Shown: piece after piece, positions 42,886-51,283 of the stretch
How the letters are laid out: each line of letters starts with the position of its first letter
Position numbering within the stretch: position 1 is the first letter of the stretch
NCBI RefSeq assembly: GCF_028548395.1
Contig: NZ_JAQQLA010000003.1
Coordinates: 496,001 to 560,000, forward strand
Source of the DNA: Vogesella indigofera
GTDB lineage: Bacteria > Pseudomonadota > Gammaproteobacteria > Burkholderiales > Chromobacteriaceae
Length of the DNA: 64,000 nucleotides
Reading direction: 5' to 3'
Notes under the pieces: model-generated
Seen by the model: the letters and a program-made list of their open reading frames with translations, nothing else
Database searches by the model: none
Told to the model about the DNA's origin: nothing
Translations under genes and position numbers: made by a program

Positions 42886-43443
42886 TCACTCGTCCTGCGT
42901 GTCGTCTTGCTCGTCGTCGCTATTGGCCGGCTTGCCCTGTTCCGGAATCAGCTCTTTCAGCAGCTGGAACACCTGGCGGTTGGCTTTCGGCGGCTTGCTT
43001 TCCTCGCGCTCCTTGCGGGCATTGCGCACCATGGTGCGCAGCTGCTGCACGTCCAGCTGCGGAAAGTCGTTGATCAACTGCTGCACGTGGCTGTCGTCTT
43101 CCACCAGCCGTTCGCGCCAGCGCTCCAGCAGGTGCAGCCAGCGGGTATGGGCACTGGAATCGCCGCGCAGCGCGGCCAGTTGCTGTTCGATCGGCTCCGG
43201 ATCGATGTCGCGCATCAGCTTGCCGATGTACTGCAGCTGGCGGCGCTTGGCGCCGTTGGCGGTGATTTTCTGGAAATCGAGTACGGCGACCAGCAGGCCG
43301 TCGTCCAGATTCATTTTCTTCAGTTTGGCGGCCGGCAGTTCAGTCAGTGCGCGGCCGATGTCCTGCAGCGCATCCATGTCGCGTTTGCGTTGCGATTTGC
43401 TGGCAGGTAGCGCATCAGCGCCATCATTATGGTATTCAGGCAT
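42886..43443 (-). CDS. yjgA: Dual-action ribosomal maturation protein DarP (YjgA)
   Basis: DarP is a helical factor that associates with late 50S ribosomal precursors. The product is 185 residues. It opens with SKSQRKRDMDALQDIGRALTEL, reported here to residue 20 as SKSQRKRDMDALQDIGRALT, then ANGAKRRQLQYIGKLMRDID and RTMVRNARKEREESKPPKAN, and an acidic tail. It is divergent from pmbA, a pairing seen in many proteobacteria. Confidence 0.92.
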   Translation of the reverse strand: MPEYHNDGADALPASKSQRKRDMDALQDIGRALTELPAAKLKKMNLDDGLLVAVLDFQKITANGAKRRQLQYIGKLMRDIDPEPIEQQLAALRGDSSAHTRWLHLLERWRERLVEDDSHVQQLINDFPQLDVQQLRTMVRNARKEREESKPPKANRQVFQLLKELIPEQGKPANSDDEQDDTQDE

Positions 43444-43553
43444 GGTAAGGCTTGGTTACGGTTTCAAGCTGGTATGATACCGGAAAAGCACAAGCCACGG
43501 CCGATCACCGTGCCATTCCGTGGCGCTATCGTTGACAGATGAAGAAGGCTGCT

Positions 43554-44906
43554 ATGTCAGAACAGATTTTTTCCTACAGCTCACCCGAGCTGGAGTCCAT
43601 CGCCAGCCGGATACTGGAGCTGGCGCGCGCCGGCGGCGCCACCGCCGCGGAAGCCGACATCTCCGAAGGCTGCGGCCATAGCGTGTCGGTGCGCCTAGCG
43701 GAAGTGGAGACCATCGAGTACAACCGCGACAAGGGCGTCTCGATCACGCTGTATCTGGGCCAGAAGAAGGGCCACGCCAGCACCTCCGATTTTTCCGACG
43801 TCGCCTTGCAGGACACCGTCAATGCCGCGCTGAACATTGCGCGCTATACCGCCGCCGACGATTGCGCCGGGCTGGCCGATCCGGCGCTGCTGCTGAAGGC
43901 AGAGCAGGATCGCGATCTCGATCTCTACCACCCGTGGGATCTGCCGGTGGAAACCGCGATCGAGCTGGCACGCGAATGCGAGGCTGCCGCGCGCGCGGTG
44001 GACGCCCGCATCCGCAATTCCGAAGGCGGCACCGTGTCCACCCACGCCACCCGACACTGCTACGCCAACAGTCACGGCTTCATCGGCAGCCAGACCACCT
44101 CGCGCCACAGCCTGTCGGCGGCGGTAATCGCCGAGAGCGCCGACGCGATGCAGCGCGACTACTGGTACAGCGCCGCGCGCTGCGCCGATGATCTGTTGTC
44201 CGCGGCCAACGTTGGTCGCATCGCCGGCGAGCGCACCGTGCGCCGTCTCGACGGTCGCCGCATCAAGACCGGGCAGTACCCGGTGGTATTCGAGGCACCG
44301 ATTGCCGGCTCGCTGCTCGGCCACCTGGTGCAGGCGGTCAGCGGCGGCAGCCTGTACCGCAAATCCAGCTTCCTGCTCGATTCGCTCGGCACCGAGGTCT
44401 GCGCCGACATCATCACCATCGACGAAGACCCGTTCGTGCTGCGCGGCCTGGCCAGTGGTTGCTGCGACGACGAGGGGGTGGCGACGCGAGAGCGGCGGCT
44501 GGTGGACAACGGCGTGCTGCAGGGCTACTTCCTCGGCAGCTACTCGGCGCGCAAGCTGGGCATGCAAAGCACCGGTCACGCCGGCGGCCCGCACAATCTG
44601 GCGGTGAAGCCAACACTGGCCGGCGGCCTGGACGCGATACTGCAACGCATGGGCAGCGGCCTGCTGGTCACCGAGCTGATGGGGCAGGGCATCAATATGG
44701 TGACCGGCGACTATTCGCGTGGCGCCAGCGGCTTCTGGGTCGAAAACGGCGTCATCGCCTACCCGGTGGAAGAGTTGACCATCGCCGGCAACCTGCGCGA
44801 CATGCTGAAGCAGATTGACGCCGTCGGTGACGATATCGATCGCCGCGGCAGCCGTCATATGGGTTCGGTGCTGCTGTCGTCGATGATGGTGGCCGGCGAG
44901 GCCTAA
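43554..44906 (+). CDS. pmbA: TldE/PmbA-type metalloprotease subunit
   Basis: PmbA (TldE) forms a heterodimer with TldD that degrades unfolded peptides and matures microcins. It lacks the zinc motif and supports TldD. From the ATG at 43554 (GAAGG upstream) the product is 450 residues. Motifs: VETIEYNRDKGVSITLYLG, RNSEGGTVSTHATR, GSLLGHLVQAVSGG and the end TELMGQGINMVTGDYSRGAS. An earlier ATG (43539) has no ribosome site. tldD is not in the window. Confidence 0.94.
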   Translation: MSEQIFSYSSPELESIASRILELARAGGATAAEADISEGCGHSVSVRLAEVETIEYNRDKGVSITLYLGQKKGHASTSDFSDVALQDTVNAALNIARYTAADDCAGLADPALLLKAEQDRDLDLYHPWDLPVETAIELARECEAAARAVDARIRNSEGGTVSTHATRHCYANSHGFIGSQTTSRHSLSAAVIAESADAMQRDYWYSAARCADDLLSAANVGRIAGERTVRRLDGRRIKTGQYPVVFEAPIAGSLLGHLVQAVSGGSLYRKSSFLLDSLGTEVCADIITIDEDPFVLRGLASGCCDDEGVATRERRLVDNGVLQGYFLGSYSARKLGMQSTGHAGGPHNLAVKPTLAGGLDAILQRMGSGLLVTELMGQGINMVTGDYSRGASGFWVENGVIAYPVEELTIAGNLRDMLKQIDAVGDDIDRRGSRHMGSVLLSSMMVAGEA

Positions 44907-45001
44907 GCGCGAGCTAACAAGCGCAATCCAATGGTGCCGCGCCCGGTGCGGCACCCGTTTCGGCGCCCGGCTACGGGCGTGTTTTGACAAGGGGGCAGGG
45001 C

Positions 45002-46144
45002 ATGACAAAACCTGTCGTGGGTCTGGTGCTGGCCGGCGGTGGCGCGCGGGCAGCCTATCAGGTCGGGGTGCTGATGGCGGTGGCCCGCATGCTGCCGCGC
45101 CATGCGGCCAGCCCGTTCCAGGTCATCAGCGGCACCTCTGCCGGCGCCATCAATGCCGTCGGCCTTGCCGCCGGCGCGCAGCATTTCCGCCGCACTACCG
45201 CGCACCTGGTGCGGATGTGGCAGTCGGTGCGGGTGGAGGACGTCTATCGCGTTGACGCACCATACTTCGTCAAGGCCTTCCTGCAGTGGGGGGGCTCGCT
45301 GCTGACCGGCGGCAAGCTGGTGCACACGCCGCCCAGCTTTCTCGATAACCGTCCGCTGTACCACTACCTGACGCGCACGGTGCAGCTGGAAGGCATCGAG
45401 ACTGCCATCCAGAGCGGCGCGCTGCGCGCACTGGCGCTGACCGCCTCCTGTTACACCACCGGCCAGTCGGTGAGCTTTTTCGAGGGCAGCGAACAGTTCG
45501 AGCCGTGGCACCGCCACCAGCGTTGCGGCCAACGTGAGCGCCTCAGCATCGAGCACCTGATGGCGACCTCGGCGATTCCGCTACTTTTCCCCTCGGCGCG
45601 CGTGGACGGCCGCCACTATTGCGATGGCGCCATCCGTCAGATGGCGCCGCTGTCGCCGGCGCTGCACCTCGGCGCGGAACGGCTGTTCGTGATCAATCTG
45701 GTCAACCACCAGGAGCGGCACGCCGAACGGCGGCATGCGCAGCAAGCGACCGCGCCCAGCCTGGCTCAGATCTTCGGTCACCTGCTGGATAGCATTTTCA
45801 TGGACAGTCTGTCGGCGGACATGGAACGGCTGGCGCGCGTCAACCACACCGTGTCGCTGCTGGACGAGTACACCCGCAACCACAACACCGCGCTGAAACG
45901 GGTCGAGGTGTTCAATATTTCGCCGAGCGTCTCGCTGGACAGCATTGCCCACCGCCATTTCGATGGCTTCCCGGCGACGATGCGCTTCCTGTTGCGCGGT
46001 GCCGGCGCCATGCGGCAGCGCGGCTCGGCGCTGGCCAGCTATTTGCTGTTCCATCCGGCGTACGGCAAGGAACTGGTCGAGTTGGGCTACAAGGATGCGT
46101 TTGCCAAAAAAAACGAAATCATGAATTTTTTGTCCGGACGCTAG
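45002..46144 (+). CDS. Patatin-like phospholipase
   Basis: The product is 380 residues. The patatin catalytic dyad is present: oxyanion hole GGGARAAYQVGVL at about 14-26, nucleophile Ser in ISGTSAGAINA, and Asp in CDGAIRQMAPL. An extra C-terminal region (about 230-380) after the patatin fold is typical of the DUF3734/RssA-like bacterial forms; no signal peptide is visible. It probably hydrolyses phospholipid or acts in lipid turnover; substrate unknown. Confidence 0.88.
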   Translation: MTKPVVGLVLAGGGARAAYQVGVLMAVARMLPRHAASPFQVISGTSAGAINAVGLAAGAQHFRRTTAHLVRMWQSVRVEDVYRVDAPYFVKAFLQWGGSLLTGGKLVHTPPSFLDNRPLYHYLTRTVQLEGIETAIQSGALRALALTASCYTTGQSVSFFEGSEQFEPWHRHQRCGQRERLSIEHLMATSAIPLLFPSARVDGRHYCDGAIRQMAPLSPALHLGAERLFVINLVNHQERHAERRHAQQATAPSLAQIFGHLLDSIFMDSLSADMERLARVNHTVSLLDEYTRNHNTALKRVEVFNISPSVSLDSIAHRHFDGFPATMRFLLRGAGAMRQRGSALASYLLFHPAYGKELVELGYKDAFAKKNEIMNFLSGR

Positions 46145-46201
46145 TCCGATTCACTCCCGTGCCGCCGCCGTGGCGGCATGGTTACTACCAAGGGGTCATC
46201 A

Positions 46202-46696
46202 ATGAGTTTTCTGACGCGACGCCAGCTGTATGGCGTGATTGCGGTAATGTGTGCCGCCGCGATGGGCTATGCCCTGTATGCGCAGTATGTGCTGGAGCTG
46301 GAACCGTGCCCGCTGTGCATTTTCCAGCGCATCGGCGTGATTGCCGTCGGCAGCTTGGCGCTGCTGGCCGCCATCTTCAACCCGCAAAGGTTGGCCGCAA
46401 AACTGTGGTCACTGCTGATCGCCGTGGCGGCGGTGGCCGGGGGCAGCGTGTCGGCGTGGCAGGTATACCTGCAGCACCTGCCACCGGAGCAGGTGCCGGC
46501 GTGCGGGCCGGGGCTGGATTTCATGCTGGAAACGCTGCCGATGACCCAGGTGCTGGAGAAGGTATTCAAGGGTAGCGGCGAGTGTGCGCAGATCGACTGG
46601 ACTTTCCTTGGCCAGTCGATGCCGTTCTGGGTGGGGGCCTTCCTGCTGCTGACCTTGTTGCTGGCGCTGTACAACGGCTGGCGCCAGACCCGCTAA
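46202..46696 (+). CDS. dsbB: Disulfide bond formation protein DsbB
   Basis: DsbB reoxidises periplasmic DsbA and passes electrons to quinone. The product is 164 residues with four TM helices (about 10-28, 43-62, 68-88 and 142-162). The first periplasmic loop has CPLC (Cys36, Cys39) and the second has Cys in VPACGPGLDF and GSGECAQIDW. AAGGGG precedes the ATG at 46202. A DUS-like 13-mer encodes QRLAAK. Confidence 0.95.
   Translation: MSFLTRRQLYGVIAVMCAAAMGYALYAQYVLELEPCPLCIFQRIGVIAVGSLALLAAIFNPQRLAAKLWSLLIAVAAVAGGSVSAWQVYLQHLPPEQVPACGPGLDFMLETLPMTQVLEKVFKGSGECAQIDWTFLGQSMPFWVGAFLLLTLLLALYNGWRQTR
46387..46399 (+). repeat. DUS-like 13-mer inside dsbB
   Basis: Exact AAGGTTGGCCGCA, read as RLAA in a cytoplasmic loop. 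Confidence 0.85.
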
Positions 46697-46719
46697 GCCC
46701 GCGCGACACTCCAAAAAAC

Positions 46720-46746
46720 AAGGCGCCTGATCGATTCAGGCGCCTT
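46720..46746. terminator. Terminator between dsbB and the small gene
   Basis: AAGGCGCCTGA, loop TCGAT, TTCAGGCGCCTT followed by further T residues; A-rich on the left, so it works in both directions. Confidence 0.9.
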
Positions 46747-46755
46747 TTTTGCCGG

Positions 46756-46926
46756 CTACTGTTCGCGGGACTCGCGTTCCAGGCGGCGCCGTTCGATCTC
46801 GCGCCGGGCGTTGGCGTTGCGGATGTCGCTGGGACTGGTGCGCGGCATCGGCTTGCCAGTCAGTTCATTGCTGCGCATTTCAGCGCGGACCTGTACGAAA
46901 TCGGATCTGGGATGAAAGCGTGCCAT
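46756..46926 (-). CDS. Small basic protein of 56 residues, unknown function
   Basis: A 57-codon frame starts MARFHPRSDFVQVRAEMRSN and ends in a charged helix rich in Arg and Glu (NARREIERRRLERESREQ). GGAG lies 7 nt before the ATG, a near-consensus promoter lies 60-90 nt upstream (46989-47017), and a terminator follows the stop by 10 nt. It is therefore a complete transcription unit, convergent with dsbB. The C-terminal half is predicted helical and could bind RNA or protein; I recognise no family. Confidence 0.75.
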   Translation of the reverse strand: MARFHPRSDFVQVRAEMRSNELTGKPMPRTSPSDIRNANARREIERRRLERESREQ

Positions 46927-46988
46927 GGCGTTTCTCCGAATTGTCTACTGGACAGTGCCACCGATTAAAACGGCTGCACATTGCTACT

Positions 46989-47017
46989 GTATTACACGTT
47001 TGACAGAATTTTGGCAA
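46989..47017 (-). promoter_or_regulatory. Sigma-70-type promoter of the 56-residue gene
   Basis: On the minus strand TTGCCA (47012-47017), a 17-nt spacer and TAATAC (46989-46994), each one base from its consensus hexamer or close to it. The transcript would start near 46982, giving a leader of about 55 nt. Confidence 0.65.
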
Positions 47018-47049
47018 TTGGTGCTGCACTGCACTGTTGCCAGTGTGCA

Positions 47050-47079
47050 TAAAAAAGGCCTGCCGGTATGGGCAGGCCT
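47050..47079 (-). terminator. Terminator of the folE-BLUF transcript
   Basis: On the minus strand AGGCCTGCC, loop CATACC, GGCAGGCCT and six T residues, 7 nt after the BLUF gene stop. Confidence 0.9.
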
Positions 47080-47085
47080 GGTGGC

Positions 47086-47514
47086 TCAGTGACAGCGTCC
47101 GACAATGGCGGCGGTGGCGATCAGCTCCTCCAGTAGCGCCATCGACGCCGAACCGCGCACGCTGAACGGGTCCAGCAGCGGTTTCTCGGAAAAACGCAGC
47201 AGCAGCGACGGGTTGACCTTGGCCAGGTTGACCTGACCCATGGTCCAGTTGGCAAAGCGGCGCTCGCGAATTTCCTCGAAGTGCAGCAGCTCGACATTCT
47301 GGTGACGCGGATCGCGCACAATGCTGTTGTACAGCGAGGACACCTCGGCGCGGCCGCCTTCCAGCACCTGGATGAAGATGTCGCCGCTATAGCACAGGAT
47401 GCCGGTCAGGCCGCGCTCCGGATTGTGCTTGTGGGACTGGGCGAGGATGTTGTCGAGCACTTCCGCGCTGTAGGGCTGGGCGGCGCGGCTGGCGTAGAGC
47501 AGACGAACGAGCAT
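47086..47514 (-). CDS. BLUF-domain blue-light sensor protein
   Basis: The product is 142 residues, a single FAD-binding BLUF domain (residues 1-95) with a short C-terminal extension. It has the key Tyr in LVRLLYASRA (about residue 7), RGLTGILCYSGDIFIQVLEG with the flavin-contacting Gln, and W-M near NWTMGQV. No output domain is fused, so it must act through a partner. It follows folE by 10 nt and is co-transcribed with it, an unusual pairing of a photoreceptor and a pterin-making enzyme. Confidence 0.9.
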   Translation of the reverse strand: MLVRLLYASRAAQPYSAEVLDNILAQSHKHNPERGLTGILCYSGDIFIQVLEGGRAEVSSLYNSIVRDPRHQNVELLHFEEIRERRFANWTMGQVNLAKVNPSLLLRFSEKPLLDPFSVRGSASMALLEELIATAAIVGRCH

Positions 47515-47524
47515 GACAGTTTCC

Positions 47525-48247
47525 TCAGGCTTTCTTGTTGGGCAGCAGCGCCAGGAATTCGCGGCGCAGGTCCGGGTTCTTCAGGAACGAGCCGCGCATC
47601 ACGCTGTTGATCATCTTCGATTCCATGTCCTTCACGCCGCGCCAGTTCATGCAGAAGTGGTCGGCTTCCATCACGATAGCGAGACCGTCCGGGTTCATTT
47701 TGTTTTGTAGCAGATCGGCCAGCTGGATAACGGCTTCCTCCTGGATCTGCGGGCGGCTCATGATCCATTCCGCCAGCCGCGCATACTTGGACAGGCCGAT
47801 CAGGTTGGAGTGCTCGTTCGGCATCACGCCGATCCACAACTTGCCGAGGATCGGGCAGAAGTGGTGCGAGCAGGCGCTGCGCACGGTGATCGGGCCGACG
47901 ATCATCAGCTCGTTGAGATGCTCTGCATTGGGAAACTCGGTGACCGGCGGCTCGGCGATGTAACGGCCCTTGAATACCTCGTTGAGGTACATCTTGGCGA
48001 CGCGGCGCGCGGTGTCCTGGGTGTTATGATCGCTGTCGGTATCGATGACCAGGCTTTCCAGCACCGCTTTCATTTTGTCCTGCACTTCGTCCAGCAGTTC
48101 TTCCATCTCGCCCGGTTCGATGAAGGCGGCGATATTGTCATTGGCGTGGAAACGCTGCCGCGACTGGCGGATGCGCTCGCGGATGCGGGTCGATGCCGGC
48201 GCTTTGTACTGGGTTACGGCATCGTTTTTTTGGCTGTCGTTACTCAC
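47525..48247 (-). CDS. folE: GTP cyclohydrolase I
   Basis: FolE converts GTP to 7,8-dihydroneopterin triphosphate, the first step of folate, biopterin and queuosine synthesis. From a GTG at 48247 with AGGAG 7 nt upstream, the product is 240 residues. The longer ATG frame (48325) has no support. Motifs: VRSACSHHFCPILGKLWIGV (zinc Cys and His), GLSKYARL and HFCMNWRGVKD. There is an N-terminal extension of about 60 residues relative to the shortest forms. Confidence 0.94.
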   Translation of the reverse strand: MSNDSQKNDAVTQYKAPASTRIRERIRQSRQRFHANDNIAAFIEPGEMEELLDEVQDKMKAVLESLVIDTDSDHNTQDTARRVAKMYLNEVFKGRYIAEPPVTEFPNAEHLNELMIVGPITVRSACSHHFCPILGKLWIGVMPNEHSNLIGLSKYARLAEWIMSRPQIQEEAVIQLADLLQNKMNPDGLAIVMEADHFCMNWRGVKDMESKMINSVMRGSFLKNPDLRREFLALLPNKKA

Positions 48248-48499
48248 GCAGGATCTCCTGTGGCGTGGCTGCGGCACGCGGGGTAGTGCGCACCAGTGGT
48301 GGGTAGCCGCTGCAGGTGGGAACATGGCGGCCTGCAGCCGGATCTGGGATGGTAATCCATGCCATATGGTGCCAATTATGCGTTCTTAAACAGGCGGGTC
48401 ATAGTTTTCTGTCGCACCGGCTGTGCTGTTGCCGGCCCGGCGGCACGATCAGCGCGTGTCCGGCGCCGTCCCTGTCTGGAGCATAGCTAATAAAATAAC

Positions 48500-48526
48500 G
48501 GGCTGACCGCGTTTGGCGGTCAGCCC
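48500..48526 (-). terminator. Terminator of the fruBKA operon
   Basis: GGGCTGACCGC (48500-48510), loop GTTTG, GCGGTCAGCCC (48516-48526); on the minus strand it is followed by TTATTTTATT. The gap 48327-48499 otherwise holds only the folE leader. Confidence 0.85.
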
Positions 48527-48569
48527 GGCTGCAAAACGCAAGCAAGGGAGAGTAATCGTCAGGTGGCGC

Positions 48570-50270
48570 TCAGTCGGTGCGCGCCTTCTTCAGTACGCCG
48601 AGCAGCACGGCGGTCAGCGCGGTACCGGCCGCCAGTGCCACCAGGTACATGCCGAGGTTGGTCACCGCATTCGGGATCGGCAGCACGAACACGCCGCCGT
48701 GCGGTACGCGCAGCTCACAACCGGCCGCCATGGAGATGGCACCAGCCAGCGCCGAGCCGGCCACCAGCGCCGGGATCACGCGCAGCGGGTCCTTGGCGGC
48801 AAACGGGATCGCGCCCTCGGTGATGAAGGAAATACCCAGCACGCCGGCGGCCTTGGCGCCTTCGCGCTCATCGGCGGAGAAGCGGTTCTTGAACAGCAGC
48901 GCGGCCAGCGCGATGCCCAGCGGCGGCGTCATGCCGGCGGCCATCACCGCCGCCATCGGCGCGTACACCTGGCTGGCGAGCAGGCCGGTGGAGAAGGTGT
49001 AGGCCGCCTTGTTGATCGGGCCGCCCATGTCGAACGCCATCATGCCGCCGAGGATCATGCCCAGTGCCAGTGCGCTGGAGCCCTGCAGGCCCTTCAGCCA
49101 TTCGGTGACGATATTGAGTGCCACGGCCACCGGCTGGCCCAGCACGTAGTACATCAGCAGGCCGACGATGGTGGTACCCAGCAGCGGCAGGATCAGCACC
49201 GGCTTCAGGCCGTCGAAGTTGCGGCCGAGCTGGATTTTCTCGTTCAGGTATTTCACCGCGTAACCGGCGATGAAACCGGCGACGATGCCGCCGAGAAAGC
49301 CGGAACCGATCGAGCTGGCGATCATGCCGCCGGCCATGCCCGGTGCGATGCCGGGACGGTCGGCGATGGAGTAGGCGATGTAACCGGCCAGGATCGGCAC
49401 CATCAGTGCAAAGGAGGCCTTGGCGCCGATGGTGAACAGCGTCCAGCCGAGGGTACCCTTGAACGCGTCTTCGTAAACGTAGATGCCGCCCAGCGCGAAG
49501 CCGAGTGCGATCAGCAGACCACCGGTGACCACGAACGGCAGCATGAACGACACGCCGGTCATCAGGTGCTTGTAGGCGCCACTGCGTTCCGACGTGGCGG
49601 CAACGTTGGCCGCAGCGCTGGCGGCCGCCTTGCCGTTGGAGGCATGTGCGCGGGCCTCGATCTGTGCACGCTTGATCAGCGCCTGACCGTCATTGATGGC
49701 GGCCTTGGTGCCGCTGCTGAACACGCGCTTGCCGTCGAAACGCGACAGGTCGACCTGGGTGTCGGCGGCGATGACCACCAGGTCGGCATCGCCAATGTCG
49801 CTGGCGGTGAGCGCGTTCTGCGAACCGACCGAGCCCTGGGTCTCGACCTTGATCTGGTGACCCAGTTGCTGCGCGCCCTGGGTCAGGCCTTCGGCGGCCA
49901 TGAAGGTGTGCGCGATACCGGTCGGGCATGAGGTGATGGCGACGATGCGCAGCGTGGTGACCGGCTCGTGCGCGCCCAGCGCTTTGCCTATCACCGCGCC
50001 GGCGTCGGCCAGCACCGCTTCCAGCGTGGCCTGATGGGCCGGCTTGCCGCCCAGACGGGCCAGGTCGGCGTCGCCTTCGGCGATCACCACCACCGCGTCG
50101 GCGCTGGCGATGCGGCCGGCGTCCAGCAGGCCCTGCACCCCCTGCGCATTGCGGATTTCAATACTGATCTGGTGGCCGGCCTGGGTGGCGGCCTTGCGTA
50201 GCGCTTCGGCGGCGAGTTGGCCCTGCGCTACCCGCTGCGGGCAGGCGATGATGGCCAGAATGGTGGACAT
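48570..50270 (-). CDS. fruA: Fructose-specific PTS permease, IIB'BC
   Basis: FruA imports fructose and phosphorylates it to fructose-1-phosphate. The product is 566 residues: a degenerate IIB' domain (about 1-100), IIB (about 105-205) with active-site Cys in [16 protein letters not shown], a linker, and a membrane IIC domain (about 230-560) with about eight to nine spans and the motif [17 protein letters not shown] in AGAGGAGATTCACC precedes the ATG. Last gene of fruBKA. Confidence 0.95.
   Translation of the reverse strand: MSTILAIIACPQRVAQGQLAAEALRKAATQAGHQISIEIRNAQGVQGLLDAGRIASADAVVVIAEGDADLARLGGKPAHQATLEAVLADAGAVIGKALGAHEPVTTLRIVAITSCPTGIAHTFMAAEGLTQGAQQLGHQIKVETQGSVGSQNALTASDIGDADLVVIAADTQVDLSRFDGKRVFSSGTKAAINDGQALIKRAQIEARAHASNGKAAASAAANVAATSERSGAYKHLMTGVSFMLPFVVTGGLLIALGFALGGIYVYEDAFKGTLGWTLFTIGAKASFALMVPILAGYIAYSIADRPGIAPGMAGGMIASSIGSGFLGGIVAGFIAGYAVKYLNEKIQLGRNFDGLKPVLILPLLGTTIVGLLMYYVLGQPVAVALNIVTEWLKGLQGSSALALGMILGGMMAFDMGGPINKAAYTFSTGLLASQVYAPMAAVMAAGMTPPLGIALAALLFKNRFSADEREGAKAAGVLGISFITEGAIPFAAKDPLRVIPALVAGSALAGAISMAAGCELRVPHGGVFVLPIPNAVTNLGMYLVALAAGTALTAVLLGVLKKARTD
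49602..49614 (+). repeat. DUS-like 13-mer with one mismatch, inside fruA
   Basis: AACGTTGGCCGCA, in the linker between the IIB and IIC domains. Confidence 0.6.
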
Positions 50271-50323
50271 GGTGAATCTCCTCTTTGTGTGTGCCGGATC
50301 GGCTTATGTGTGGTACGCAGTGC

Positions 50324-51283
50324 TTACTCGGTAATGCGCTCGATCTGGATACGTTCCGCCAGCTGGCAGACGTCTTGCCGTGGCGGCAGGTTGGGGCCGA
50401 ACTGCCCCAGCTTGGCGGCGGCAAAGGCCATGCCCAGGCGCAGCACCTCCGGCCACGCCAGCTGCGCGCTCAGCGCCGCCACCAGCCCGGCGACCAGCGC
50501 GTCGCCGGCGCCGACGCTGCTGTGGATGTCGCTGAGTGTCAGCGGCTCGGCAAACCAGCAGCCGTCGGCGCAGCAGAGCAGGGCGCCGTCACTGCCCAGC
50601 GACACCACCACCACCGCGATGCCGCGCTGCTGCAGCTCGCGGGCGGCGGCGACCAGTTCGTCGCGGCTGGCCAGCGTGCGGCCAAGGTACTGTTCCAGTT
50701 CGTGCTGGTTGGGCTTGATCAGCCATGGCAGCTCGTCCGGCGGCAGCGCCAGCGCCTGCTGCAACGCGGTGCTACTGCTGTCGAGCAACACGCGGGCGCC
50801 GAGGCTGCGCAGCTGGCGGCAGAATTGCGCCCAGCTGTCGTCGCCGACGCCGGCGGGCAGGCTGCCGGCCAGCACCACGTAACGGTCGGCGTCAGCCTGC
50901 TCGTCCAGCAGTAGCTGCAGGCGGTCGAGCGCTTCTTCATTGGCGCTCATGCCCGGCAGGTTGATGTCGGTGGTGTCCAGCGTGCTGCGGTCGACCAGCT
51001 TGATGTTGGTGCGGGTGCTGCCGGCGACGCGGATGAAGGCGTCGCGGATGCCCTTGTCGGCAAACAGGTTCTCGAACGGCGCGGCGTTGTCGCGGCCGAG
51101 CAGGCCGCTGGCGATCACCGGCACCCCCCAGTCGGCGAGGCAGCTGGCGACATTGACGCCCTTGCCGCCGGCGTTGACGTGCACCTCGCCGGCGATATTG
51201 ACCGCGCCGGGGCGCAGCGCGTCCAGCGTCACCGTCTGGTCGATGGCCGGGTTCAGTGTCACGGTGATGACCGTTGTGCTCAT
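50324..51283 (-). CDS. fruK: 1-Phosphofructokinase
   Basis: FruK converts fructose-1-phosphate to fructose-1,6-bisphosphate. The product is 319 residues of the PfkB/ribokinase fold from the ATG at 51283, whose first bases overlap the fruB stop. Motifs: TLNPAIDQTV at the N-terminus, AGGKGVNVASCL near residue 40, and SVGAGDALVAGLVAAL with the catalytic Asp near residue 250. Confidence 0.95.
   Translation of the reverse strand: MSTTVITVTLNPAIDQTVTLDALRPGAVNIAGEVHVNAGGKGVNVASCLADWGVPVIASGLLGRDNAAPFENLFADKGIRDAFIRVAGSTRTNIKLVDRSTLDTTDINLPGMSANEEALDRLQLLLDEQADADRYVVLAGSLPAGVGDDSWAQFCRQLRSLGARVLLDSSSTALQQALALPPDELPWLIKPNQHELEQYLGRTLASRDELVAAARELQQRGIAVVVVSLGSDGALLCCADGCWFAEPLTLSDIHSSVGAGDALVAGLVAALSAQLAWPEVLRLGMAFAAAKLGQFGPNLPPRQDVCQLAERIQIERITE

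Noticed and set aside
48248..48325. Longer ATG start for folE
   Set aside because: The extension is Pro/His-rich and unconserved in type, while AGGAG lies 7 nt before the GTG at 48247.
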